A stretch of DNA of 64,000 bases from Luteolibacter luteus (GTDB taxonomy: Bacteria > Verrucomicrobiota > Verrucomicrobiia > Verrucomicrobiales > Akkermansiaceae): assembly GCF_012913485.1 (NCBI RefSeq), contig NZ_CP051774.1, positions 4,030,001 through 4,094,000 on the forward strand, given 5' to 3'. Made by a program: the position numbers and the translations under genes. Below the pieces are notes generated by a model, which saw only the letters and a program-made list of their open reading frames with translations, made no database searches and had not been told where the DNA came from. Numbering within the stretch: the stretch's first letter is position 1; each line of letters opens with the position of its first letter. Shown here one piece after another: positions 26,162 to 34,168 of this stretch.

Positions 26162-28015
26162 TCAATCCTGGCTCAAGATGACCAAGGCATAAGGCGGAAG
26201 TTGTAGGCCTCCGGTGACTGCCGGATATCCTGTCTCCTCGCGGCGCGCTTCGATTACGGTGAGGTCCGCATCGCCAAAATCCGGGCTGTAGCCGCTCCAG
26301 TCCGCATTGAATCGAACCTTCCACTCGCCCTCGGCCGGGAGGACCAATTCGTAGAAGTCGTGCGACACATGGGAGAGATTCAGGACGATAACCGTGCTAT
26401 CCCGTGGGCCGCCCTCATGCCAGCGATGCCACGCCAGCACCTTCCCCTCATGGTTGCGGTGAAAGACGTCGACGTATTGACCGGTGAGGCCCTTGGTAAG
26501 ACCCGAAAGATTGCGGCGCAGGCCGATAAGATCGCGATAGGCGAGGCGGATGCCCCGGAAAAGCCGGGCTTTTTCCCAATGCAAGGCTTCGTGGTCGTCA
26601 AACCAGCCATCCTCCAGGAACTCCTGTCCTTGGAAAATCATCGGCACGCCCGGTGAAGTGAGTACCACCCCGGCGGCTTGGAGACTGCGTCGCTGGGCCC
26701 ACACGCTCGCGGGATTTTCGGGATCGATTTCGGACACCAGGCGTTGCTTGCCATTTGCCACCTCATCGTGGGACTCGGAGTAGATTACCCGGCGGAAGAC
26801 ATCGCCGGCGAAGGAAGGAATGATGGCGGAGATCATCGCTCCCGGATCGCGCGCATCGTCATCGGGGCCTTCCAGCACCGCGCGCAAGGGGTGGACAAAG
26901 CTGGCATCCCACTGGGAATCGAATCCTGCGCCGCCGTCATCCACCCACGCGGTGAGTGCTTCATTGCTACCGAGATCTTCCGCGATCGAAAGGGTACGGT
27001 GGGAGTGGAGTTTCAGGTCCTTGTTGATCCATTGGAGAACTTGCCAGCCCTCGGGCAAGTCCACCGATTCGTGGTGATCGTGACCCTTTGAACGGCGGAT
27101 ATAGCTGACCGCATCCATGCGCAGGCCATCGGCGTGGAATTCCTCGATCCACATCAGGGCATTGTCGCGAAGGTATTGGCGGACTTCTTCGCGACCGTAG
27201 TCGGGGCGGGTGTGACCCCATGGGGTTTCCGCGCGCCAGTCATTGTAGAAGTAGATTCCTCCCATCCCGTCCTCCGACCATCCGTCGAATTGCCAGAGGT
27301 CGAGGTTGTCCGGACCGAAGTGGTTGTAGACGACGTCGAGCAACACCGCGATGCCGTTGCGGTGCGCCTCGCGGATGAGAAACTTCAGTTCATCCGGTCC
27401 TCCGTAGGTGGCCTCCACGGCGAAGGGGTGGCACGGATTGTAGCCCCAGGAGGTCTCGCCCGGATATTCGGTCGGCGGCATGAGTTCGATCACGTTGACG
27501 CCGAGATCCTTCAGATAAGGCAGGCGACGGATCACCTCGCGGAAAGTGCCGGTATCTCCATTCTTCCTTCCTCCGAAGGTGCCGACATGGAGCTCGTAGA
27601 TGACCGCTTCATTCAGACTGGGCGTCTCCCATGCTTCGTCTCCCCAGTCGAAGCTGTCCTTGTAGATGACCCCGTTCCCCGTTTCCGGATCGATGAGGCG
27701 GGCTCGGGGATCGACTTTGATCAAGGTTTGCCCGTCCCGGGAAATACGGAACTTATAGTGGTCACCCTCCTTGGCCTCAGGAACCAAAACACTCCAGAAT
27801 CCACCTTCTTCGGAAATGAGATCGACCCCGCGCTCTTCCCACTCATTGAAGGAACCTATGACTGCCACAGTCTCGGCATGAGGAGCCCACACGCGGAAGC
27901 TGGTCCCTTCCTTGTGGGGAATCGCTCCGACGCCGGGATGAATGGAGGTATGGGGACGTTTGTGCTTTGGTGTGCGGGGCTTCGTTGCGCGGGAGTGGAT
28001 TGGAGATGAATTCAT
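26162..28015 (-). CDS. glgB: GH13 1,4-alpha-glucan branching enzyme (GlgB-type)
   Basis: About 617 residues. An N-terminal CBM48-like module (SFRVWAPHAETVAVIGSFNEWE) precedes the catalytic barrel with region I DVVYNHFGPD, region II DGLRMDAVSYI (nucleophile Asp), region III SIAEDLGSN (acid Glu) and region IV YSESHDEVANGKQR (Asp), and a C-terminal beta domain. The SHDE form of region IV and WGYNPCHPFAVE fit branching enzymes. The ATG at 28015 (MNSSPIHS) is preferred; an upstream in-frame start would add 57 poor residues. Immediately followed by glgA; the pair makes branched storage glucan. It could alternatively act as another GH13 transglycosylase. Confidence 0.88.
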   Translation of the reverse strand: MNSSPIHSRATKPRTPKHKRPHTSIHPGVGAIPHKEGTSFRVWAPHAETVAVIGSFNEWEERGVDLISEEGGFWSVLVPEAKEGDHYKFRISRDGQTLIKVDPRARLIDPETGNGVIYKDSFDWGDEAWETPSLNEAVIYELHVGTFGGRKNGDTGTFREVIRRLPYLKDLGVNVIELMPPTEYPGETSWGYNPCHPFAVEATYGGPDELKFLIREAHRNGIAVLLDVVYNHFGPDNLDLWQFDGWSEDGMGGIYFYNDWRAETPWGHTRPDYGREEVRQYLRDNALMWIEEFHADGLRMDAVSYIRRSKGHDHHESVDLPEGWQVLQWINKDLKLHSHRTLSIAEDLGSNEALTAWVDDGGAGFDSQWDASFVHPLRAVLEGPDDDARDPGAMISAIIPSFAGDVFRRVIYSESHDEVANGKQRLVSEIDPENPASVWAQRRSLQAAGVVLTSPGVPMIFQGQEFLEDGWFDDHEALHWEKARLFRGIRLAYRDLIGLRRNLSGLTKGLTGQYVDVFHRNHEGKVLAWHRWHEGGPRDSTVIVLNLSHVSHDFYELVLPAEGEWKVRFNADWSGYSPDFGDADLTVIEARREETGYPAVTGGLQLPPYALVILSQD

Positions 28016-28233
28016 GGCCTGCCGTTCTCGAAGCAAGGGGCATACCGCGGTAAGCAAATCGCTTGTTTGCAAGGAAGGGGAGGGTTCGCGAGAGCATCGT
28101 TCGTGCGAATTGCATGGGGTTTCGGAAGGCGGAACGGGCGATTTGCAAAAGGCGGAAAACGCCAAGTCCTTTCCCTTGCGGCTCATGGCGATGGAACGAC
28201 CCTTGCTTGGTAAAAAGCAACCGGAGAGTCGTC

Positions 28234-28455
28234 ATGAAGGAACGGATCATTCCAGCGCCCGAGACCATTTCCGCCCATGAGCAGGCTGCGGCTGAGATCA
28301 CCGAGCTTCGCCGGAAGGGCATCCATTGTCATCTGGAGGAGAACAGTCACGCGGGAGGCCACTGCGTGGATGTGGTGGTGGATCCTGAAGGCCCGGTGGA
28401 TGACGTGGTGCCGCCTCCTCCAGCGCGCTCCTATGTGAAACGGAGGAGCTCCTGA
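28234..28455 (+). CDS. Small conserved-looking hypothetical protein (73 aa)
   Basis: 73 residues from ATG 28234, preceded by GGAGAG at 28223-28228, a good ribosome site 5-6 bases away. The centre holds HCHLEENSHAGGHCVDVVV, with two Cys and four His in 15 residues, which could bind a metal, followed by a Pro-run (PPPPARS). No family recognised. It is 32 bases before the FAD oxidoreductase gene on the same strand and probably in the same transcript. Intergenic space to glgB (divergent) is about 220 bases. Confidence 0.6.
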   Translation: MKERIIPAPETISAHEQAAAEITELRRKGIHCHLEENSHAGGHCVDVVVDPEGPVDDVVPPPPARSYVKRRSS

Positions 28456-28487
28456 TCTCCGGAGCCCTATTCTTAATTCCCCTCTGA

Positions 28488-29696
28488 ATGGACCTCACCT
28501 CGGATCATCCCTATTGGCGGCTCAAGAATGGCATTTTGGCAAATTACCCTCCTCTGGATCGAGATCGACGTTGCGATATTGTGATCCTTGGGGCTGGGAT
28601 TACCGGTGCCTTGATCTCCGAGGCGCTGACCGCGGATGGCCATGAGGTGATCGTGCTGGATGGGCGGGAAGTGGGAACCGGCAGCACCAGTGCCAGCACG
28701 GCGTTGTTGCAATACGAGATCGACACGCATCTCACCGACCTGACGGCCATACACGGGGAGAAGCATGCCCGCATGGCTTACCGCGCCTGCTACGAGAGCA
28801 TCGATTTGCTTGAGGAGCGGATCTCCGGCTTGGGTCTTGAAGCATGCCACTTCACGCGAAAGGATAGCGTCTACTTGGCTTCCCGGAAGAGGGATGTGCC
28901 GGTGCTTCGCGAGGAAGCCGCAGCCCGGATCAATGCAGGCATCGAGGTCCATGAGTGGAGCGCTTCCGATGTTATGGAGCATCTCGGCATCTCCTATCCC
29001 TCGGCCCTGCACTCCCCGCAGGCTGCGGAGGTGGATGCCTACCGCTTGGCTCACGGGATGTTTTGCAGGACCTTGCAGCGCGGCGGCTTGATCTTTGATC
29101 GCACCAAGGTCACCGGCATGGAGGTGGACGGAAGCGGTGTCGTCCTTTGCACGGAACGCGGCTTCAAGGTGCGCGCCAAACGGCTGGTGGTGGCGATGGG
29201 TTACGAGACCGAGCAGCTCTTCGATACCGCGAAGCTGGTGAATCTGCGCAGCTCCTTTGCGATCGCCTCAGAGCCTCTGGACGAAGTGCCGAACTGGTGG
29301 CGGCGCTGCCTGCTTTGGGAGACTGCGCGGCCTTACTTCTACCTGCGTGGCGATAGCGATGGACGTGCGATCATCGGCGGGGAGGATGTCGCTTTCCGGA
29401 ATCCTCCCGCGAGGGATCGCCTGATACACAGGAAATGCCGGCGGCTGGAGCAGCGGTTCCACGAACTCTTTCCGCAGGCAAACATGGAGACAGCCTATTC
29501 CTGGGCAGGAACCTTTGGTGAGACGGAAGACGGGCTGGCTTACATCGGCACCTATCGGAAGCATCCGCTGTGCTATTTCGCGCTCGGCTTTGGCGGAAAC
29601 GGGATCAGCTACAGCATCATTGCCGCCGAGATCATTCGCGCTGCCTTGAAAGGGACACCGCATCCCTATGCGGAGGTCTTTCGCTTCGAGCGCTAG
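28488..29696 (+). CDS. FAD-dependent oxidoreductase, DadA/glycine-oxidase type
   Basis: 402 residues. The dinucleotide-binding motif CDIVILGAGITGALISEAL begins near residue 29 and is followed by GREVGTGSTSASTALLQYEID, the GSTxxS loop typical of DAO/GlpO-type enzymes, and a C-terminal FAD contact LGFGGNGISYS. Family members oxidise amines, amino acids or glycerol phosphate, often with oxygen as acceptor. No membrane anchor or signal peptide. The stop TAG shares the palindrome CTAG (29693-29696) with the stop of the convergent TIGR02588 gene. Substrate cannot be told. Confidence 0.85.
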   Translation: MDLTSDHPYWRLKNGILANYPPLDRDRRCDIVILGAGITGALISEALTADGHEVIVLDGREVGTGSTSASTALLQYEIDTHLTDLTAIHGEKHARMAYRACYESIDLLEERISGLGLEACHFTRKDSVYLASRKRDVPVLREEAAARINAGIEVHEWSASDVMEHLGISYPSALHSPQAAEVDAYRLAHGMFCRTLQRGGLIFDRTKVTGMEVDGSGVVLCTERGFKVRAKRLVVAMGYETEQLFDTAKLVNLRSSFAIASEPLDEVPNWWRRCLLWETARPYFYLRGDSDGRAIIGGEDVAFRNPPARDRLIHRKCRRLEQRFHELFPQANMETAYSWAGTFGETEDGLAYIGTYRKHPLCYFALGFGGNGISYSIIAAEIIRAALKGTPHPYAEVFRFER

Positions 29697-30097
29697 GGCA
29701 CTTCATATCCGGAGATCCGGGCCTCCAGCTTCGCGGGATCCTGATCGGGTGGAAAGATGGCTCGTCCTTCCCGCATGGCACCGCGCGGGACGAAGTCGAA
29801 GTTGACGGTGGCGTTCTTTCCCTGTGCGGAAGAGGTGTCGGTGACCTCCACGGTCACATTGACCGCCACGGTTTCGCCGCGATTGATGATGTGGATGGGG
29901 ACGCGGAGTTGCCCGTCTTCGGTCTTCGCATCTCCCTTCACGATCTCCAGTCGCGCGGGGCCCTCCTTCCAGCGTAAGGTGTCGACTCCGAGGAGCACGA
30001 TGATCGCGCCGACCAGAAGGGTGCTGAAGGTGAAGACCGTCCATTCCAAGGCGTTCTTTCCCTCGGACGGCTGGTCGGTGTTCCGGTTCTGGTTCAT
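29693..30097 (-). CDS. TIGR02588-family membrane protein
   Basis: 134 residues: one membrane segment (TVFTFSTLLVGAIIVLLGVD) near residue 23 and an extracytoplasmic beta sandwich (VPIHIINRGETVAVNVTVEV) like a small Ig-type domain. This is the pattern of TIGR02588, a family of unknown function that regularly follows a TIGR02587 gene, as it does here with a 15-base gap. Third gene of the MgtC - TIGR02587 - TIGR02588 operon. Confidence 0.8.
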   Translation of the reverse strand: MNQNRNTDQPSEGKNALEWTVFTFSTLLVGAIIVLLGVDTLRWKEGPARLEIVKGDAKTEDGQLRVPIHIINRGETVAVNVTVEVTDTSSAQGKNATVNFDFVPRGAMREGRAIFPPDQDPAKLEARISGYEVP

Positions 30098-30112
30098 GGG
30101 AATGAAAAGGCT

Positions 30113-30976
30113 TCATGCACCCGGCGGCCTGACCTGTAGCAGCAGGCGTCCGGCAGAGGCACCGAGCACTGCAGGCACCCCGATGACGATGGTCTGCGCG
30201 AGGATCATCCGCAACGGTTGGCCGTCAAACTGACCGAAGAAGAAGAGGCACGCAGCTCCTGCCGTCAGGGCGACCGCGTAGGTGGTGATCACCCCGCGCG
30301 CGCTTGCAAGAAAGGAATCGCGCGCCACATGAAGGTGATGACCCTGGATCTCCGCGAAGTGGAGGACCAGTCCGCCGAGCGCGAGTGAGCAAAGAGCCAG
30401 CAACAGCAGATTGCCCGGGCGGCTCTCCATGGCAATCACCTGGATCTCTTCGGTAGGAGCCACGTTTGCAGCGAAGAGGACCGCCCCGCAGAGGGCAATC
30501 GCGGCCTGCGGGAGGTAGCCTTCGGAGCCGCGGCCATCGTCTCCGGATAATCCTTCGTCACCATCGTCGTCCGCGCCCAACTGCGCGGTACCGACCGATA
30601 CGCCGATAGCCACGGTCATCGCTTCCATTGTGATTTTCCCCGAGATTTCGGAGAGATCCATTCCTGAGTCGATCCGTCCGGTAATCCAGAGAATTGCCGC
30701 CGCGATCACAACTCCGATGCCCATTTCCTCCACCGAATCAATGGCCACTTCGACGATGCTCGCATCCCGTCGCAAGCCAGCGAAACGGTTGTAGAGAATC
30801 AGCAGGATGAAGGTGGCGAGGATGTAGAGAAGGATCCGACCGGGATGAAGCACGAAGCCGGTCCACCAGACCTCCATGGTGTAAAGCAGAGGCAGGGAAA
30901 ACATCAGGCCGCCAGCGATCCCGCGGCCATACTCGCGGGCGGATTGGGGAATGCTGCGGCTATGGCTGAAGTTCAC
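30113..30976 (-). CDS. TIGR02587-family multi-pass membrane protein
   Basis: 287 residues, about seven membrane helices, including GGLMFSLPLLYTMEVWWTGF and ILLYILATFILLILYNRF near the N-terminus and APTEEIQVIAMESRP between later helices. A short acidic loop (GADDDGDEGLSGDDG) lies mid-protein and could bind cations. Matches TIGR02587, unknown function. The start codon overlaps the mgtC-like stop by 4 bases (ATGA), and TIGR02588 follows. Together these suggest an inner-membrane complex, an inference from conserved gene order. Confidence 0.82.
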   Translation of the reverse strand: MNFSHSRSIPQSAREYGRGIAGGLMFSLPLLYTMEVWWTGFVLHPGRILLYILATFILLILYNRFAGLRRDASIVEVAIDSVEEMGIGVVIAAAILWITGRIDSGMDLSEISGKITMEAMTVAIGVSVGTAQLGADDDGDEGLSGDDGRGSEGYLPQAAIALCGAVLFAANVAPTEEIQVIAMESRPGNLLLLALCSLALGGLVLHFAEIQGHHLHVARDSFLASARGVITTYAVALTAGAACLFFFGQFDGQPLRMILAQTIVIGVPAVLGASAGRLLLQVRPPGA

Positions 30977-31449
30977 GCGTGTCCTCCGGGCGGATGGTCC
31001 ACGGGCTTCTCCAGCTTCTCTTTCAGCCAGCCGAGCACATGGAGAACGACAAAGATCAGCACGGTTATACCGCAGGCGACCAGGTAGTATTGCAGCCCTA
31101 CCATCATGCCCACCGCTGCCGTCACGAGGATGGAGGCGGCAGTAGTCAGGCCCTTCACCCGCTCTTTCCCCCGTGAAACGAAAATCGTGCCCGCTCCCAG
31201 AAAGCTCACGCCGGTGACCACGGCCTCGATCACGCGGATCGGATCAAAGCGCATTTGCTCGTGGCCCCCTCCATCAAAACGCATCACGAACAACTCTCCG
31301 AGAATCACGAACAATGCCGCACCCAAGCCAACGAGCATGTGCGTGCGAATGCCCGCCGATTTTCCGGCAGCTTCACGCTCCCATCCGAGGATACCGGATA
31401 GGCAGATGGCGAGCGAAGCACGCGTCAGGACGTTCAACTCGAAATCCAT
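30973..31449 (-). CDS. MgtC/SapB family membrane protein
   Basis: 158 residues, the length of short MgtC/SapB proteins without the C-terminal ACT-like domain. Signature segments: LGWEREAAGKSAGIRTHMLV, RVIEAVVTGVSFLGAGTI and VKGLTTAASILVTAAVGMMVG. Five predicted membrane helices. In pathogens MgtC restrains F1Fo ATP synthase and supports growth at low magnesium; in free-living bacteria the role is less clear. First gene of a three-gene operon with TIGR02587 and TIGR02588, separated from the upstream YciF-like gene by a strong hairpin. Confidence 0.9.
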   Translation of the reverse strand: MDFELNVLTRASLAICLSGILGWEREAAGKSAGIRTHMLVGLGAALFVILGELFVMRFDGGGHEQMRFDPIRVIEAVVTGVSFLGAGTIFVSRGKERVKGLTTAASILVTAAVGMMVGLQYYLVACGITVLIFVVLHVLGWLKEKLEKPVDHPPGGHA

Positions 31450-31508
31450 GATGATGATTCAAGCTCACCCTTTCCACGCCATCCTGTCCTTTGCAAGGAC
31501 ACGATTAA

Positions 31509-31534
31509 GCCGGGCCCGCACGTGCGAACCCGGC
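31509..31534 (-). terminator. Strong hairpin after the YciF-like gene
   Basis: GCCGGGCCCGCAC (31509-31521) and GTGCGAACCCGGC (31522-31534) are complementary over 13 bp, two of them G-U wobbles in the minus-strand RNA. It starts 21 bases after the YciF-like stop. The minus-strand tail is TTAATCG, a short T run, so it is a probable terminator separating that gene from the mgtC operon. Confidence 0.55.
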
Positions 31535-31555
31535 CCGGGCCACCGCACCTCGAAG

Positions 31556-32059
31556 TCAGTGAAGGGCTTCCTCATTGACGCCGGAGCGGAATAGGCCGCC
31601 GGTGGCGATGCGGGTGATGGTTTGGTCGGCGTTTCCTTCTTCCTCGAGGGTTTTCCCCAGGGTTTTGACGTCGTCGTGATAGCCGAGGCAGTCGGCGAAG
31701 GCCTTGGCCACGCCGTAGGCGGCAATTTCATAGTGCTCGACCCGGTTCGCACAGGCGATCAGGACGGCGTCGCGGACGCTGCCCGGGGAGGTGTCAGGGA
31801 TGTGCTTGCCCGCTTCCTTGATCAAGCCGCGCATGGCATCGCACTCCTCGCCTTCCGGATTCAGGCCATGGCGGTCGAAGATTTCCTGAAGCCGCCTCTG
31901 CTGTTCCTTCGTTTCCTGAAGATGGTGGTTGAAGGCGTCGCGGAGCTCTTCATGCGAAGCATGGGCCGCCATCTCCGGAAGTGCGGCAATGAGTTGTTTT
32001 TCCGCGCTGTAGAGGTCCCGGAGTTGGTCGATGTACAGTTGTTCGAGATTCGTGATCAT
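31556..32059 (-). CDS. YciE/YciF-family (DUF892) ferritin-like protein
   Basis: 167 residues from ATG 32059 (MITNLEQLYIDQLRDLYSAE). The LYSAEKQL...LP-MA opening, EELRDAFNHHLQETKEQ and RVEHYEIAAYGVAKAFA are the family marks of DUF892, four-helix ferritin-like proteins with E-x-x-H residues that could hold a di-metal centre. E. coli YciF is induced by osmotic and general stress. Carboxylate and His positions needed for a metal site seem present. Transcribed alone, upstream of the hairpin at 31509. An in-frame upstream extension to 32146 is unlikely. Confidence 0.88.
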   Translation of the reverse strand: MITNLEQLYIDQLRDLYSAEKQLIAALPEMAAHASHEELRDAFNHHLQETKEQQRRLQEIFDRHGLNPEGEECDAMRGLIKEAGKHIPDTSPGSVRDAVLIACANRVEHYEIAAYGVAKAFADCLGYHDDVKTLGKTLEEEGNADQTITRIATGGLFRSGVNEEALH

Positions 32060-32396
32060 GACTCTGCGTTGGATTGGCACCCGGAGCATCCGGGCAGAGA
32101 GATCTTTCGCAGAAGATATGCCGGGCGGATTTCGTTGGTAATCCAATCATGAACGCGCTGCCCGCGTGCAGCGTGCATCCGGTCTCTGCGCAGGCTGCAA
32201 TGGCTGGCTTGCCCGTACACAGGAAGGTCACCGGGGTCTAAAACCCGGTGACCCCACACCTGACGGCGTGTGACGGAATAGTCGGGCGGCCGACTCCCCC
32301 CCAGACTCAGTCACCCTCTTCCTAGAGGACAGGTCGGGTGGATTGCCGAACGCGCAAGGGAAAAGCCGGTGACAAATTCCCGCAAATTACCCGCGA
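32060..32396. other. Intergenic region with a perfect hairpin
   Basis: 337 bases with no supported gene between two minus-strand genes. It holds the 10-bp hairpin at 32226-32253 and a C-rich tract (around 32295-32302). It should contain the YciF-like gene promoter reading leftward, but I cannot point to clear boxes. Confidence 0.4.
32226..32253. repeat. Perfect inverted repeat (hairpin)
   Basis: GGTCACCGGG (32226-32235) and CCCGGTGACC (32244-32253) are exact reverse complements around an 8-base loop. No T run on either side. It could be an operator, a transcript-end hairpin for the 32397-32756 gene, or a REP-like element. Confidence 0.5.
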
Positions 32397-32756
32397 TCAA
32401 AGCATTGCCGCCACTAAAGAAGGGTCGCGGAGCACCACGTCCTTACAAGAAGGCCAGGACTCCACGGCATCTAGGAGAGCATCCTTGGCTTCTTCGATGT
32501 GGCCGCGCTTCATCAAATCCCGACCGAGAGTGGCGTAAAAGCCGGCCGCCATCATCCGCTCGATCATGCCAAGGCTGCGGAGTTGACGTGCAGTCAGGCG
32601 GCCCTGCTCCCATGCTTCCATCGCGACGCAACAGCGCAGTTCCAAACGCAATACCGGAGGCATGGCGCGGAACTCGGCAGCCAGTGATCCCAGCTCTTCC
32701 AACGCCTCATCCCACAGACCGAGCTCGGCATATCCTTCGGCGGCACAAAAACCCAT
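32397..32756 (-). CDS. Small TPR-like protein
   Basis: About 119 residues. Helical hairpins GYAELGLWDEALEELGSLA and GRDLMKRGHIEEAKDALLDA resemble tetratricopeptide repeats, with the middle one (CVAMEAWEQGRLTARQLR) less regular. ATG 32756 is chosen; a TTG at 32789 with AGGAAG upstream is an alternative. Likely a cytoplasmic protein-protein interaction module; the partner is unknown. It is divergent from the fasciclin gene. Confidence 0.5.
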   Translation of the reverse strand: MGFCAAEGYAELGLWDEALEELGSLAAEFRAMPPVLRLELRCCVAMEAWEQGRLTARQLRSLGMIERMMAAGFYATLGRDLMKRGHIEEAKDALLDAVESWPSCKDVVLRDPSLVAAML

Positions 32757-32979
32757 GCTCGACCCTAGGCTGAGGTCTCCGGTGGTCAAGGGGGCTTCTT
32801 CCTAACAGACTTACGTGGTCTCCCTTAGGGATAATCGGATACCATCGCCCCGGTCTCCTGTGGCTGCAAGCGAAGGTCCGCCTTTTGCCAACTTTCCCGT
32901 GACATCGGCTACATGCTCTCCGTGGGTTTCATCGCGAGGACCAGCGCCTCGCATCCGAACCAACAAAGGAGGAACCTTT

Positions 32980-33492
32980 ATGAAGATACTTTTCATCGCA
33001 GCAGCGCTCATCGCCGTGGCTCCGCTGTCCTTGGTCACCAGCGACGCTCAACAGAGGTCCCACGAAGCTCCCGCCAAGTCGGGAAATGTGGCGAGCGTGA
33101 TCGCTGGCCAGTCCGATCTCACCGTGTTCTCTACATTGATCGACGCCGCTGGCATGCGGAAGCAGCTTTCCGACGGCGGTCCCTACACGATTCTGGCACC
33201 TACCGACGACGCTTTCCAATTGCTAGGGGAGGGGGCGCTTGAGAAACTGCTAATGCCGGAGAACCGGGAAAAGCTGCTTGCGATGATCCGCTACCACATC
33301 ATCCCCGTCCGGATGGAAGCCTCGGCGATCCGCACGGGCGAGATGAAGACCTTGCAGGGTAGCAAAGTCGCCATTGATGCGGATTCCAGCGCGATCTGGA
33401 TCGGTCGGGCTGAGATCATGAGGCCCGATGTCCGCGCCGGGAACGGGGTGATCCACGCCATCAACATGGTCTTGGAACCTGACGTGGAGTGA
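32980..33492 (+). CDS. Secreted fasciclin-domain protein
   Basis: 170 residues from ATG 32980, preceded by a textbook AAAGGAGG (32966-32973), rare among the genes here and a sign of high expression. Signal peptide (LFIAAALIAVAPLSLVTSDA), then one FAS1 domain with TVFSTLIDAAGM, the H1 motif TILAPTDDAFQLL, YHIIP and the closing VIHAINMVL. FAS1 proteins mediate adhesion or bind small hydrophobic ligands. Single-FAS1 secreted proteins are common in environmental bacteria. It stands alone in the stress-related stretch. Confidence 0.9.
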   Translation: MKILFIAAALIAVAPLSLVTSDAQQRSHEAPAKSGNVASVIAGQSDLTVFSTLIDAAGMRKQLSDGGPYTILAPTDDAFQLLGEGALEKLLMPENREKLLAMIRYHIIPVRMEASAIRTGEMKTLQGSKVAIDADSSAIWIGRAEIMRPDVRAGNGVIHAINMVLEPDVE

Positions 33493-33666
33493 GCGGCAAC
33501 CGTGCATTCGGCCATCCGCTGCTCCGAAACGATGATTGAAAATGCAATGAAGCTTCTTATCGCAAGCGCCGGTAGGGCTCCTGTGACTTCCTGATTTCCA
33601 GTGATTTCATGCTTCGGAGGGCCTCCGGCGCGGAAACTGTGAAGGAAGTCTAAACATCGATCTTTT

Positions 33667-34107
33667 ATGACTGCCACCTTCGACCAATGCATCGACATCT
33701 CCAACAGCCTCCTTCGCGGTGAGTTGTCGGCCGTCGAGACCTACACGCAGGCCCTGCAGAAATTCAGCCGCAAGCCGGAGCATGCCATCCTCGAGTCGAT
33801 CCGTGCTGACCACAGGGACAGCGTCCAGCGTCTCCGAGCCCACATCGATGATCTGGGGGTTCAACCGGACATTAGCTCCGGTGTGTGGGGCCAGTTCGCC
33901 AAGGCGGTGGAGGGGTTCGCGAAAGTCTTCGGTCATACCACGACATTGATGGCCTTGGAAGCGGGCGAGCTTTCGGGAATCGATGATTACTACTGCGCGC
34001 TCTCGGATCCGGAGGTGATGGACGACATCAAGGACGAGATTCGGACGGTCCTGTTGCCTCGACTCGAGAGGCACTTGGACTCCTTGCGGGTGCTGCGAGC
34101 ACGTTGA
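33667..34107 (+). CDS. DUF2383 (PA2169-type) four-helix protein
   Basis: 146 residues, soluble, all alpha. The segment SNSLLRGELSAVETYTQALQ, the AILESIRADHRDSVQRLRAHI helix and the closing LPRLERHLDSLRVL fit DUF2383, a ferritin-like fold. Acidic and His residues (E-x-x-H patterns such as ESIRADH) could form a metal centre. It lies close to another ferritin-like gene (YciF-type), the fasciclin gene and an SDR, a grouping seen in stress-inducible regions. Ends before a terminator at 34127. Confidence 0.8.
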   Translation: MTATFDQCIDISNSLLRGELSAVETYTQALQKFSRKPEHAILESIRADHRDSVQRLRAHIDDLGVQPDISSGVWGQFAKAVEGFAKVFGHTTTLMALEAGELSGIDDYYCALSDPEVMDDIKDEIRTVLLPRLERHLDSLRVLRAR

Positions 34108-34126
34108 AGCCTTTCCCTGAACATGG

Positions 34127-34158
34127 AGCCGCAGGTAGGAAACTGCCGGCGGCTTTTT
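34127..34158 (+). terminator. Rho-independent terminator
   Basis: AGCCGC (34127-34132) pairs with GCGGCT (34149-34154), with further inner pairing, followed by a run of five T. It sits 19 bases past the DUF2383 stop and just before the convergent SDR gene end. Confidence 0.65.
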
Positions 34159-34168
34159 AGTAACGACT

